Of a DNA stretch of 19,352 nt, positions 1-7,441 are shown piece by piece. This stretch comes from Lachnospiraceae bacterium (GTDB taxonomy: Bacteria > Bacillota_A > Clostridia > Lachnospirales > Lachnospiraceae). The notes beneath the pieces were generated by a model that was not told the DNA's origin, searched no databases, and worked only from the letters and a program-made list of their open reading frames with translations. The stretch covers positions 1-19,352 of the forward strand of contig JAILPG010000136.1 of NCBI GenBank assembly GCA_024699595.1, in the 5' to 3' direction. Positions within the stretch are counted from its first letter, which is position 1. Each line of letters starts with the position of its first letter. A program made the position numbers and the translations under genes.

Positions 1-834
1 AATACCTATGGGTATTACAGTTCGTCCTGGGATTTATGCAGACTGATCTGTGAATGTTCGGAGTATTTTAACAAGCTCGAAATAAAAAACGACGGACTGA
101 TAAGAGCGGCTGTCAGAATAAGCAGTGAGTCTGTCAGTGAGCTTATAGACTGGAATATAAAGGATGCAGATAAAGCAAAGAATGCCGGTCAGATCGATTA
201 TCTCTATTACCTTGAATCAGCCATTGTCGAATGGATATCATTCTGGGCAAACTACAGGTTCTTTGATTCAAAAAAGGAAAAGCAGGAAAGCTACCGGGCT
301 CTGATAAACGGAAGACAGGGAACAAATAAGAAAAAGCCTGATACGGAAAGGTTCGTTCGTGAAGCCCTTGAAGGTATGGAAGATACCTCTGCCATGCTGT
401 CTCTGTATGAAATGGAGGATTTCAGAAAGACCTACAGACAGAAATTTTATATGGCCTACTCTAAGTTCATGTATGAATACGGTGAGTACAGGATCGCGCT
501 GTGGCTCTTAAAGAATGCGATAAAAGACCTTGGAGGTCCGGATATGGCCTATGACAGGGATATTCCCCCGGATGACATCTTTTTACAGATAGAAAACTTT
601 AAAATGATAATGGATATTGCAGCAAAGACCGGGGATAAGAAGCTGTACGTTGCGGTTAACAACCAGCTGACAGTACATTTTTATATGACACTGTACGAAT
701 ATGTTCCTGACGAAAAATATGTCGAGATCTGTAAGGATCTGGAAGCTCAGAAGATAGAGCTTGGGTTTGAAGAATCGCCATTTGGGGCAACGGAGAGAGC
801 ATATGACTACCTGCAAAAATGGTGCGAATTATAA
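1..834 (+). CDS. Unrecognised helical protein, 3' part only
   Basis: The reading frame is open from the first base of the window to a TAA at 834, so at least 277 C-terminal residues are present and the true start lies outside. The first internal Met codon at 376 should not be taken as the start, because uninterrupted protein-like sequence (YLYYLESAIVEWISFWANYR region, bases about 199-258) precedes it. The product is rich in aromatic and charged residues and looks all-helical, with no signal peptide or membrane segment in the visible part. A TPR-like solenoid is possible (segments such as YRIALWLLKNAIKDL), but I see no clear repeat consensus. I do not recognise the family. The stop lies 12 bases before the SUKH gene, so the two are probably cotranscribed. 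Confidence 0.8.
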   Translation, partial: NTYGYYSSSWDLCRLICECSEYFNKLEIKNDGLIRAAVRISSESVSELIDWNIKDADKAKNAGQIDYLYYLESAIVEWISFWANYRFFDSKKEKQESYRALINGRQGTNKKKPDTERFVREALEGMEDTSAMLSLYEMEDFRKTYRQKFYMAYSKFMYEYGEYRIALWLLKNAIKDLGGPDMAYDRDIPPDDIFLQIENFKMIMDIAAKTGDKKLYVAVNNQLTVHFYMTLYEYVPDEKYVEICKDLEAQKIELGFEESPFGATERAYDYLQKWCEL

Positions 835-846
835 TAAGGAGGAGCT

Positions 847-1359
847 ATGGACACAGAGAGGATAACGGATATATTTGACAGTATTTATGAAACGGAAGCC
901 CTTATAGTAAAGCCGGCAAAAGGCGAAGAGATACAAAGATGCAACGAGGATCTGGCGGAACTGGGGTTTGGGTTTATTCCGCCCGACTATATAGAGTTTC
1001 TGGAGGTTGCAGACGGAGTGGCCTGGAACGGATTTGAGTTCTTCGGAGTCTTTCGGGTAACGGTAAAAAAGTCAGGCTATGTGCTTCCCGATCTTATCAG
1101 CATGAACCAAAAGATCAGGGAAGATAAGTTCGGGATGGACAACAGACTCTATCTCGGCCGTTTTGATGATGATATATATGTTTATGACAGATCGGAGGAT
1201 ATGTATCTTACGCTCGATAACCTTACTCTTACCCTGATAGACAGCTTTGAAACCTTTGAGGATATGTTTGTCTCAAGCATCACGCCCTATATCGATTATG
1301 ATGAGGACGATGAATACGACTATGATGATGAAGATGCCTCACTAGACGAAGGAGAATGA
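847..1359 (+). CDS. SUKH (SMI1/KNR4, YrhA-like) family protein
   Basis: This is a 170-residue cytoplasmic protein with an AAGGAGG site just upstream of the ATG. Residues 43-67 (FIPPDYIEFLEVADGVAWNG then FEFFG) carry the SUKH signature: a proline-containing 'P-x-D-Y' segment, a helix, and a G-containing strand. A downstream beta-rich part includes LYLGRFDDDIYVYD. The length and the 'DGVAWNGFEFFG' pattern are most like the YrhA branch of the superfamily. The C-terminal 23 residues (148-170) are almost entirely Asp, Glu and Tyr, giving a strongly acidic tail. Many SUKH proteins are immunity proteins in polymorphic toxin systems, but others are general protein-interaction domains. No recognisable toxin is adjacent, so the role here is open. 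It follows the unrecognised helical gene in one operon and ends at a strong hairpin terminator. Confidence 0.8.
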   Translation: MDTERITDIFDSIYETEALIVKPAKGEEIQRCNEDLAELGFGFIPPDYIEFLEVADGVAWNGFEFFGVFRVTVKKSGYVLPDLISMNQKIREDKFGMDNRLYLGRFDDDIYVYDRSEDMYLTLDNLTLTLIDSFETFEDMFVSSITPYIDYDEDDEYDYDDEDASLDEGE

Positions 1360-1363
1360 AAAC

Positions 1364-1384
1364 GGACCCCCGGGACGGGGGTCC
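1364..1384. terminator. Bidirectional intrinsic terminator between convergent genes
   Basis: A perfect 8-bp GC-rich stem (GGACCCCC 1364-1371 / GGGGGTCC 1377-1384) has a 5-base loop. It starts 4 bases after the SUKH stop codon and lies 15 bases beyond the stop of the minus-strand RyR gene. The U-tracts are short on both sides (ACTTTA on plus; GTTTT on minus), so it probably works in both directions, but neither tail is ideal. Confidence 0.8.
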
Positions 1385-1399
1385 ACTTTATTGCCTGTA

Positions 1400-3256
1400 T
1401 CAGATAGATTTTAAGATCTTTACGATCTCGGGGGTCAGTGTAAGAGCATCTTTTTCCTGCTCTTTCTTTGGAAGATCGTCAAAGAGGATGAGGTCGTTAT
1501 GCACCTTTGCGGTACTTCTGATATCTTTGCTCAAGTTTCCATTTTCATCAAGCAGACTGTCATCCGCCTTTACGTAGCCAAGAGTCCTTGTGTATACGTT
1601 CCAGCGCATGTGCTCATATAATTTCCATGTCCTGTCCGCAGAGGTGATCGAATAATTTCCGCCATAAAACTTATCTATGATATCAACCTTGTATTTAAAG
1701 CTTAATGTTCTTGCATATACGGAATGGCGGTTATACTCGCTGTTACAGTAGGATATCCAGGTAGGATCTCCTTCGGGATAGCGTACCTTGTGGATCGCTA
1801 TCGTGCCCTTCTCGATATCGGACATGGTTATGAAACCGTAATCATATGTCTTATTCAGATCTCCGACCATGAACAGATCCTTGGTAAGATTGCTGTTAAA
1901 ATATGCAGAACTTCTTGTATCCTTTACATTTACCTGGATCTTCGGCATCGGCGATCTGCCGTTTCTTATACAGTAAGCCTTAAGCCTGAGTGCAAGATTG
2001 ATGTTTAACAGATCATCCCCTGCATTGATAAAAGCAAAGTTAAAGTCTGGTAGATAGCTGTCAAGATAATCCTCCATTTTGGAGGTTTCAAAATCAACAT
2101 CTTCAAAATAATTGATCTTATAGAGAGCATCGCCTATGGTATCATCCTTATGTATCTCAGGTATATCCTTAAGGATCCTGTCCCAGTTATGTCCTTCATC
2201 CAGTACGAATATGAAAGGTTTATATCCGGGCATCTGTGACAGGTGAAGGACTGCCTTTAGCATTTCCAGATTTCTTTCGTTCATGCCCGCAAGCACAAAG
2301 CCGATCTTTTTGTATTCCTCTCCGGACTCTTTGTCGGTCACGGTCTGAGCATTTTCAAAGATCGAGTTCTTAAGCAGATTGTTGTAGGCAAAGTTCTCTT
2401 CGGTACGCAGGAAATTGACTACGAGCTTTTCTCCGTTTGCGGAATTATGCTGTAATAAGAAGTCATCATACAGGTTCCACGGTGTCTTTGAAAGCTCTAC
2501 ATAGATCCTTACGGGTATGTCAGGCTGATCTTTATAAATCCCGCAGATGTCCGTAAGCAGGGACAGGTTGTTTTCTTCTTCATCAGCAAACAGAAAGATC
2601 TCGATACGTCTGTTTTTTCCGGTGAGCTTTGAAAGCTCCTCCGTTATCAGGCTGTTTATGCAGATACCTTCTATTGACTTTATATCTTCTTTAAATACTG
2701 TCGGAAGTTCGTCTTCTCTGGTAAAGAAAACGACCTGACTGTTATCTTTCGGAAGGCTTTTTGCTATCGAAACCGTCTTTTCGTTACAGTCGGGGAACAG
2801 ATACATATTCTTGTCTTTTAGGAAAAACAGGCGGATCATCTGTACCGGACCCTCAAAGAACTGGATTATAGCACCTACTACAAAGATCAGAAGGATGATG
2901 TTTGCAAGTACCATAAAGGTACGGAATATTCCTGATAAGGCGGGAACGCTTTCACAGATATCCCATCTTTCATAATTGGCGTTAAAATAGATATTTATGG
3001 TCCTTAATATGGCTGTAAACAGGCTTTCCAAAAAGTGCAGGAACGCGGGAGTCTTAGGAACGTCATTGTAAAGCTCCACTGGAAAGAAAAAAAAGACATT
3101 TGCGATAAACTCGATGACCGAAGCCTTTGCAAGCACCTCCTTGCTAAGCCCTTTTTTGATCACATATATGATGCCGTAAAAGAATACACAGGCTCCGATG
3201 ATAAGAAAGATCACCCACCAGATGATCCCCTGCCCTGATAATAAACCGTCCTGCAT
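1400..3256 (-). CDS. Membrane protein with Rossmann-like domains and C-terminal RyR domain
   Basis: This is a 618-residue protein. The N-terminal part has hydrophobic segments at about 11-34 and 45-60 and a strong one at about 114-138. Next come cytoplasmic alpha/beta segments resembling TrkA-N/RCK-type Rossmann folds (a strand starting NMYLFPDCNEKTVSIAKSL, and a second starting KIGFVLAGMNERNLEML). The last ~75 residues match the RyR domain: E548-H549-x-R551-W552 followed by an 'HNDLILFDDLPKKEQEKD' stretch, the usual 'H...(L/V)PWxxLPxxEkxxD' pattern. RyR domains take their name from ryanodine receptors, and in bacteria are proposed to bind small ligands in nucleotide-signalling or conflict-type systems. 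Ligand gating of a membrane activity is inference. The AGGAGG (plus-strand 3269-3274) lies 12 bases before the ATG, somewhat far. The gene is monocistronic and divergent from mglB. Confidence 0.75.
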   Translation of the reverse strand: MQDGLLSGQGIIWWVIFLIIGACVFFYGIIYVIKKGLSKEVLAKASVIEFIANVFFFFPVELYNDVPKTPAFLHFLESLFTAILRTINIYFNANYERWDICESVPALSGIFRTFMVLANIILLIFVVGAIIQFFEGPVQMIRLFFLKDKNMYLFPDCNEKTVSIAKSLPKDNSQVVFFTREDELPTVFKEDIKSIEGICINSLITEELSKLTGKNRRIEIFLFADEEENNLSLLTDICGIYKDQPDIPVRIYVELSKTPWNLYDDFLLQHNSANGEKLVVNFLRTEENFAYNNLLKNSIFENAQTVTDKESGEEYKKIGFVLAGMNERNLEMLKAVLHLSQMPGYKPFIFVLDEGHNWDRILKDIPEIHKDDTIGDALYKINYFEDVDFETSKMEDYLDSYLPDFNFAFINAGDDLLNINLALRLKAYCIRNGRSPMPKIQVNVKDTRSSAYFNSNLTKDLFMVGDLNKTYDYGFITMSDIEKGTIAIHKVRYPEGDPTWISYCNSEYNRHSVYARTLSFKYKVDIIDKFYGGNYSITSADRTWKLYEHMRWNVYTRTLGYVKADDSLLDENGNLSKDIRSTAKVHNDLILFDDLPKKEQEKDALTLTPEIVKILKSI

Positions 3257-3316
3257 TATGACCGATATCCTCCTGTCAATTTTTTTGATACGAATTGCTT
3301 CCGTAATACAGATTTA

Positions 3317-3325
3317 ATTATATCA
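3317..3325 (-). promoter_or_regulatory. Extended -10 promoter for the RyR-domain gene
   Basis: On the minus strand the sequence reads CTGATATAAT, a perfect -10 hexamer with the TGn extension, about 60 bases upstream of the RyR gene start. The -35 region is poor, as expected for an extended -10 promoter. The same CTGnTATAAT string occurs at three other gene starts in the window. Confidence 0.6.
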
Positions 3326-3416
3326 GCTTTTTCACAGAATGTAGTATTTTCAGACAACAAAAATCATAGATCAAAGTATACAGAAGAATTTTATAGATAG
3401 AGAGAAGTATTTTTAA

Positions 3417-3445
3417 TTCTCTTTGCAAAGTCCCCCTGCTATAAT
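3417..3445 (+). promoter_or_regulatory. Promoter of the mgl operon with overlapping palindrome
   Basis: TGCTATAAT at 3437-3445 is an extended -10 with a perfect hexamer. TTCTCT at 3417-3422 is a weak -35 at 17-base spacing. The spacer contains a perfect 10-bp palindrome CTTTGCAAAG (3421-3430), well placed for an operator. Expected transcription start is near 3452, giving a leader of roughly 50 bases. Confidence 0.6.
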
Positions 3446-3456
3446 CCGATTCAGAC

Positions 3457-3472
3457 GGTGCAGGGTGCACCC
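3457..3472 (+). repeat. Inverted repeats in the mglB leader
   Basis: GGTGCA-GGG-TGCACC (3457-3471) is a 6-bp inverted repeat with a 3-base centre. It overlaps a perfect palindrome GGGTGCACCC (3463-3472). It sits just after the predicted transcription start of mglB and before the ribosome site at 3487. It may be an operator or a small 5'-end hairpin stabilising the message; the sequence does not decide. Confidence 0.45.
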
Positions 3473-3499
3473 TCGTAAATCATTTTAGGGAGGAAGAAA

Positions 3500-4597
3500 A
3501 TGAAGAAAAAAATCTTAAGTATGCTTTTAGCAGCAGCTATGACAGCAGCACTTGTTGGCTGCGCAGGAACAACAGCAACCGCTCCGACTTCTGAGCCGGA
3601 AAAGACAGAAGCAACCGATACCGCTTCTGATGTTGCAGACACAGCAGCAGATGCAGCTTCAGGCGATCTTGCAAATGCAAAGGTTGGAATATGTATCTAT
3701 CAGTTCGCTGATAACTTCATGACACTGTTCAGAACAGAGCTTGAGAATTATCTCATTGCTCAGGGCTTCTCAAAAGAGAACATCTCCATTCAGGACGGAG
3801 CTAATGACCAAGCTACACAGACCAACCAGATCCAGAACTTCATTACCGACGGTGTTGACGTTCTTATAATCAATCCGGTTAACTCTTCATCAGCTGAGAC
3901 CATCACAGACATGGTTGTAAACGCAGGTATTCCCCTTGTTTACATCAATCGTGAGCCCGATGCAGCAGAGGAGCAGAGATGGCAGGATAACAACTGGAAC
4001 GTTTGCTACGTTGGATGTGACGCTCGTCAGTCAGGAACAATGCAGGGACAGATCATAGCTGATCTTGGTCTTGACGCAATCGACTTCAACGGGAACGGCA
4101 AGGTTGATTACATCATGGTTGAGGGTGATCCCGAGAACATTGATGCTCAGTATCGTACAGAGTTCTCAGTTAAGGCTCTTACAGATGCAGGCATGGAAGT
4201 AAACGAACTTGATGATCAGGTTGGTAACTGGGATCAGGCACAAGGCCAGCAGATCGTTGCTAACGCTCTTGCAAACCACGGCAATGACATCGAAGTTGTT
4301 TTCTGTAACAACGATGCAATGGCACTTGGTGCATTACAGGCAATCCAAACAGCCGGACGTACAGTTGGCAAGGACATCTATCTTGTAGGTGTTGACGCTC
4401 TTACAGAGGTTGTTGAGGACGTTATCGCAGGAACCATCACAGGTACCGTATTCAACGATCATATCGCACAGTCACACGGTGCAGCTGATGCAGCTATCAA
4501 CTACATCAACGGAAATGCTAATGAATATTACATTGGCTGTGATTATGTAAAGGTTACTACCGAGAACGCTCAGGCTACTCTTGACAGCCTTAAGTAA
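3500..4597 (+). CDS. mglB: Galactose/glucose-type sugar-binding lipoprotein of ABC importer
   Basis: This 365-residue extracellular binding protein is the ligand-capture component for MglA/MglC. A lipoprotein signal ends in the lipobox LVGC with Cys21, followed by a Thr/Ala/Glu-rich linker to about residue 58. The MglB core follows: YQFADNF (67-73), NxEP-like NREP (150-153), the calcium loop DFNGNGKVD (195-203), the sugar-contact segment with D215 and R219, W244, NNDAM (270-274) and VGVDA with D299. These correspond to E. coli MglB positions that bind galactose and glucose. One change is visible: the position of E. coli His152 is Asn213. The start has AGGGAGG 6 bases upstream. A hairpin follows the gene, so mglB mRNA is probably more abundant than mglA mRNA. 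Codon use here looks unusually uniform (GTT, GAC, AAC, ACA), consistent with high expression. Confidence 0.92.
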   Translation: MKKKILSMLLAAAMTAALVGCAGTTATAPTSEPEKTEATDTASDVADTAADAASGDLANAKVGICIYQFADNFMTLFRTELENYLIAQGFSKENISIQDGANDQATQTNQIQNFITDGVDVLIINPVNSSSAETITDMVVNAGIPLVYINREPDAAEEQRWQDNNWNVCYVGCDARQSGTMQGQIIADLGLDAIDFNGNGKVDYIMVEGDPENIDAQYRTEFSVKALTDAGMEVNELDDQVGNWDQAQGQQIVANALANHGNDIEVVFCNNDAMALGALQAIQTAGRTVGKDIYLVGVDALTEVVEDVIAGTITGTVFNDHIAQSHGAADAAINYINGNANEYYIGCDYVKVTTENAQATLDSLK

Positions 4598-4624
4598 TCG
4601 ATCAGACAGACTTTAATTCAAACG

Positions 4625-4655
4625 GGTGTGGGGTGGTTTTCACCCCACGCCTTTT
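4625..4655 (+). terminator. Intercistronic hairpin between mglB and mglA (attenuator/3' stabiliser)
   Basis: An 11-bp stem with one G-U pair (4625-4635 / 4641-4651), loop GTTTT, is followed by only four T residues before the run is broken by GAGG. It lies 28 bases after the mglB stop. The short U-tract suggests a partial terminator or an mRNA-stabilising structure that lets mglB be expressed in excess over mglA and mglC, a common arrangement for binding-protein-first ABC operons. Confidence 0.75.
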
Positions 4656-4713
4656 GAGGTGAAGGACAAAAAACCCTGAAATGATATAAACAGTAAAGTA
4701 CAGGAGGAACAGG

Positions 4714-6222
4714 ATGGCTGATTACAAGCTGGAATTAAAGGGTGTACTCAAAGTATTCCCAGGCGTCAGGGCACTTGACGATGTTCAGTTATCCATCCGC
4801 CCGGGTACCGTACATGCGCTTATGGGTGAGAACGGTGCCGGCAAATCCACTCTTATGAAATGCCTGTTCGGTATTTATAAGATGGATGCGGGTGAGATCT
4901 ATATAGACGGTGAAAAAGTAGAGATAAACAGTCCCAATGATGCCAAGAAATACGGTATTGCCATGGTTCATCAGGAACTGCAGCCGATACCGGCAAGGAC
5001 TGTTGCCGAGAATATGTACGAGGGACGTTTCCCAGTATATAAGTTCGGACCCTTTAAGATAATAAATCATAAAAAAATGTATGAAGACACAAGGTACTGG
5101 CTTGACGAGGTTAAGATGGACTTTGATGAAAAAGCCCTACTCGGATCTCTGTCGGTAGGACAGATGCAGTCGGTAGAGATAGCCAAGGCAGTATCACAAC
5201 AGGCCAAGGTCGTTATCCTTGATGAGCCCACCTCATCACTTTCGGATAACGAAGTTGAGACTCTGTTCCGTATCATGAACGATCTGAGGGACAAGGGCGT
5301 ATCCATGATCTATATCTCACACAAGATGGATGAGATAAAGAGGATCGCCGATGACGTAACGATCATGAGAGACGGAACTTATGTCGGCACATGGCCGGCA
5401 GCAGAGCTTACGATCGATGATATCATCACCAAGATGGTAGGTCGTGAGCTTACAAACGTTTATCCCAAGCATGAACATGAGATCGGAGACGTGATCATGG
5501 AGGTAAAGGATTACACATCCATTCATGAGAAATCCTTCCGTGACATAAGCTTTAACGTAAGAAAGGGCGAGATATTAGGCTTCGGAGGTCTGGTAGGCGC
5601 CCAGAGGACCGAGCTTATGGAAGGTATCTTCGGTATCAGGAACATCACAAAAGGCGAACTCTATATAAAGGGTGAGAGAAAGAAAGTCAATTCCCCGAAA
5701 GAAGCGATGAACGCCGGACTCGGACTGATAACCGAAGACAGACGTGGAAACGGAATCTTCGGATGTCTGTCAGTCAAGGATAATGTCGGAGTATCCATTT
5801 ACAATAAAAACCTGAAAGCAGGCATGGTACTGGATCATAAGTCGATCAATACGGTGGTTGAGGAGAGCATCAAGAAGCTCAGGATCAAGACCCCCAGCAT
5901 GAAGACCCTTATTGCCAATCTGTCGGGCGGTAACCAGCAGAAGGTAATAGTATCAAGATGGCTTGCAAATGACCCTGAGGTTCTTATCATGGATGAGCCT
6001 ACGAGAGGTATCGACGTAGGTGCCAAGCATGAGATCTATGAGATCATAGAAGACCTTGCAAAGCAGGGCAAGGCGATAATAATGGTCTCATCGGAAATGT
6101 CAGAGCTTATCGGTATGTCAGACAGGATCTGTGTGATGTGCAACGGAAAGCTGACAGGAGAGATCTCAGACAGAGAAGAAATGACTCAGGAAAATATCAT
6201 GAAATTTGCTACGCAGTTTTAG
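4714..6222 (+). CDS. mglA: Sugar ABC importer ATPase, two fused ABC domains
   Basis: This 502-residue cytoplasmic ATPase powers galactose/methyl-galactoside-type uptake. The first ABC domain has an intact Walker A GENGAGKST (38-46), Q-loop Q87, signature LSVGQ (146-150), Walker B VVILDE (166-171) and switch His203. The second has a degenerate Walker A (GGLVGAQRTE, 291-300, no GK[ST]), signature LSGGNQQ (403-409) and Walker B VLIMDE (423-428). This intact-plus-degenerate pattern is typical of the MglA/RbsA/XylG family, and the length is standard. AGGAGG lies 6 bases before the ATG. The stop codon overlaps the ribosome site of mglC, so the two are translationally linked. The sugar specificity is inferred from the MglB neighbour, since the ATPase alone does not show it. 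Confidence 0.93.
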   Translation: MADYKLELKGVLKVFPGVRALDDVQLSIRPGTVHALMGENGAGKSTLMKCLFGIYKMDAGEIYIDGEKVEINSPNDAKKYGIAMVHQELQPIPARTVAENMYEGRFPVYKFGPFKIINHKKMYEDTRYWLDEVKMDFDEKALLGSLSVGQMQSVEIAKAVSQQAKVVILDEPTSSLSDNEVETLFRIMNDLRDKGVSMIYISHKMDEIKRIADDVTIMRDGTYVGTWPAAELTIDDIITKMVGRELTNVYPKHEHEIGDVIMEVKDYTSIHEKSFRDISFNVRKGEILGFGGLVGAQRTELMEGIFGIRNITKGELYIKGERKKVNSPKEAMNAGLGLITEDRRGNGIFGCLSVKDNVGVSIYNKNLKAGMVLDHKSINTVVEESIKKLRIKTPSMKTLIANLSGGNQQKVIVSRWLANDPEVLIMDEPTRGIDVGAKHEIYEIIEDLAKQGKAIIMVSSEMSELIGMSDRICVMCNGKLTGEISDREEMTQENIMKFATQF

Positions 6223-6233
6223 GAGGATAAAAA

Positions 6234-7223
6234 ATGTCTAATGCAAAATCGAAGAAGATCCAGGATTTTCTGATCAACAACGGCGTTATCATCATCATGT
6301 TCATCCTTGTGATCGTTACTGGTATCACAAGAAAGAATTTCCTTACTGTAAATAACGCCAATAACATTCTGCTCAACATGAGCTACAGACTGGTCATCGC
6401 ACTCGGAATAGCGGGCTGTGTTATCACCGCAGGCTGCGATCTGTCGGCAGGACGACTTATAGGTCTCGGAGGCTGTGTGGCAGGTACTCTCTTACAGAGG
6501 ATCGATTATGCCGGAAAGTTCTATCCGGACAAGGAGCCGTTAAATCTGTTTGTGGCACTCCTTGTGGTAATGGGGATCTGTGCTCTCTGCGGAACGGTAA
6601 CGGGATGCTTTATAGCATATTTAAATGTCCCGCCTTTCATTGCGACCCTTGCGATGATGGAAATAGTATACGGTGCCAACCTGATCTATACTCAGGCTAC
6701 TCCGCTTGGAGGTTATGTACAGAAATACACCAATGTTTCAAACGGAAGGTTCCTTGGCATCAATTATCTGATATGGATAGCCGTTATAGTGGCGGCGGTT
6801 ACCTGGTTTATCTTTAATATGACAAGACACGGCAAATATATGTATGCTATAGGCGGAAATCCGCTTGCAGCAGAGGTTGCCGGTGTTCCCGTACGTACAA
6901 CTTTAGTACTTATCTACATGAAGGCAGCAGCTATGTACGGTCTTGCAGGCTTCATGCTCGGAGCAAAGGCGGGCGGTGCATCCGTTAACTTGGGACTCGG
7001 TTATGAGATGGAAGCGATCGCAGCATGTACCATCGGAGGCGTATCCGTTACCGGCGGACGTGGTAAGGTATCATCCGCTATCGTCGGAGTAGCCGTATTC
7101 GAGCTCTTAAAAGCATCACTTCAGTTCCTCGGCGTTGATGCAAATGCCCAGTACATAGCGATCGGTATCATCATCTTCATAGCTATCTCGCTTGATATCA
7201 GAAAGTACGTGGTTAAGAAGTAA
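6234..7223 (+). CDS. mglC: Sugar ABC importer permease
   Basis: This 329-residue polytopic membrane protein of the BPD_transp_2 (MglC/RbsC/XylH) family forms the translocation channel with MglA. Hydrophobic helices run through the whole length. The family segment 'AGCDLSAGRLIGLGG' (the usual AGGIDLSVG motif with Cys in place of Ile and Ala for Val) and 'AIGGNPLAAEVAGVPV' (the cytoplasmic loop that contacts the ATPase) are clear, as is 'AIAACTIGGVSVTGGRG' near the C-terminus. AGGAGG at 6221-6226 precedes the ATG by 7 bases and includes the mglA stop. A terminator hairpin follows within 50 bases, so the transporter operon is mglB-mglA-mglC. Confidence 0.92.
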   Translation: MSNAKSKKIQDFLINNGVIIIMFILVIVTGITRKNFLTVNNANNILLNMSYRLVIALGIAGCVITAGCDLSAGRLIGLGGCVAGTLLQRIDYAGKFYPDKEPLNLFVALLVVMGICALCGTVTGCFIAYLNVPPFIATLAMMEIVYGANLIYTQATPLGGYVQKYTNVSNGRFLGINYLIWIAVIVAAVTWFIFNMTRHGKYMYAIGGNPLAAEVAGVPVRTTLVLIYMKAAAMYGLAGFMLGAKAGGASVNLGLGYEMEAIAACTIGGVSVTGGRGKVSSAIVGVAVFELLKASLQFLGVDANAQYIAIGIIIFIAISLDIRKYVVKK

Positions 7224-7241
7224 TAAACCGCATATGAGGAT

Positions 7242-7256
7242 CCTGTCAATGACAGG
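7242..7256. repeat. Small inverted repeat after mglC
   Basis: CCTGTC-AAT-GACAGG is a 6-bp stem with a 3-base loop, just upstream of the main terminator. It may help protect the 3' end of the mgl message, or it may be chance. Confidence 0.35.
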
Positions 7257-7266
7257 GAAAGTTACG

Positions 7267-7306
7267 GAAAATCCCGCAGTGCATATAGGGGCATTGCGGG
7301 ATTTTC
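7267..7306. terminator. Terminator of the mgl operon
   Basis: A 16-bp stem with one G-U pair (7267-7282 / 7291-7306) has an 8-base loop. It has A residues on the 5' side and ATTTTC on the 3' side, so it can act in either direction. It ends the mgl transcription unit 44 bases after mglC and separates it from the promoter of the downstream sensing operon. Confidence 0.88.
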
Positions 7307-7346
7307 AGCATAAGCCGGCATGGCGATAATAAACACCAGCTAAATC

Positions 7347-7355
7347 TGATATAAT
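7347..7355 (+). promoter_or_regulatory. Extended -10 promoter for the MBL hydrolase/sensor operon
   Basis: TGATATAAT is a perfect -10 with the TGn extension and no convincing -35. It lies about 90 bases before the MBL gene start and after the mgl terminator. It probably drives the whole unit from 7442 to 14107. Confidence 0.6.
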
Positions 7356-7441
7356 GTAGCCGTGGTCAAAAGCCGCCTGCTTTTAGTAAGGCGCAGTCAT
7401 CATAACAGTAAAAATATACAAAAGAAGAAACGGGGAAATAT

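Noticed and set aside
1356..1577. 73-codon plus-strand open frame after the SUKH gene
   Set aside because: It runs through the terminator hairpin and antisense to the end of the RyR gene, with no ribosome site.
4598..4713. Riboswitch between mglB and mglA
   Set aside because: Only one simple stem-loop is present; no conserved multi-helix fold is recognisable.
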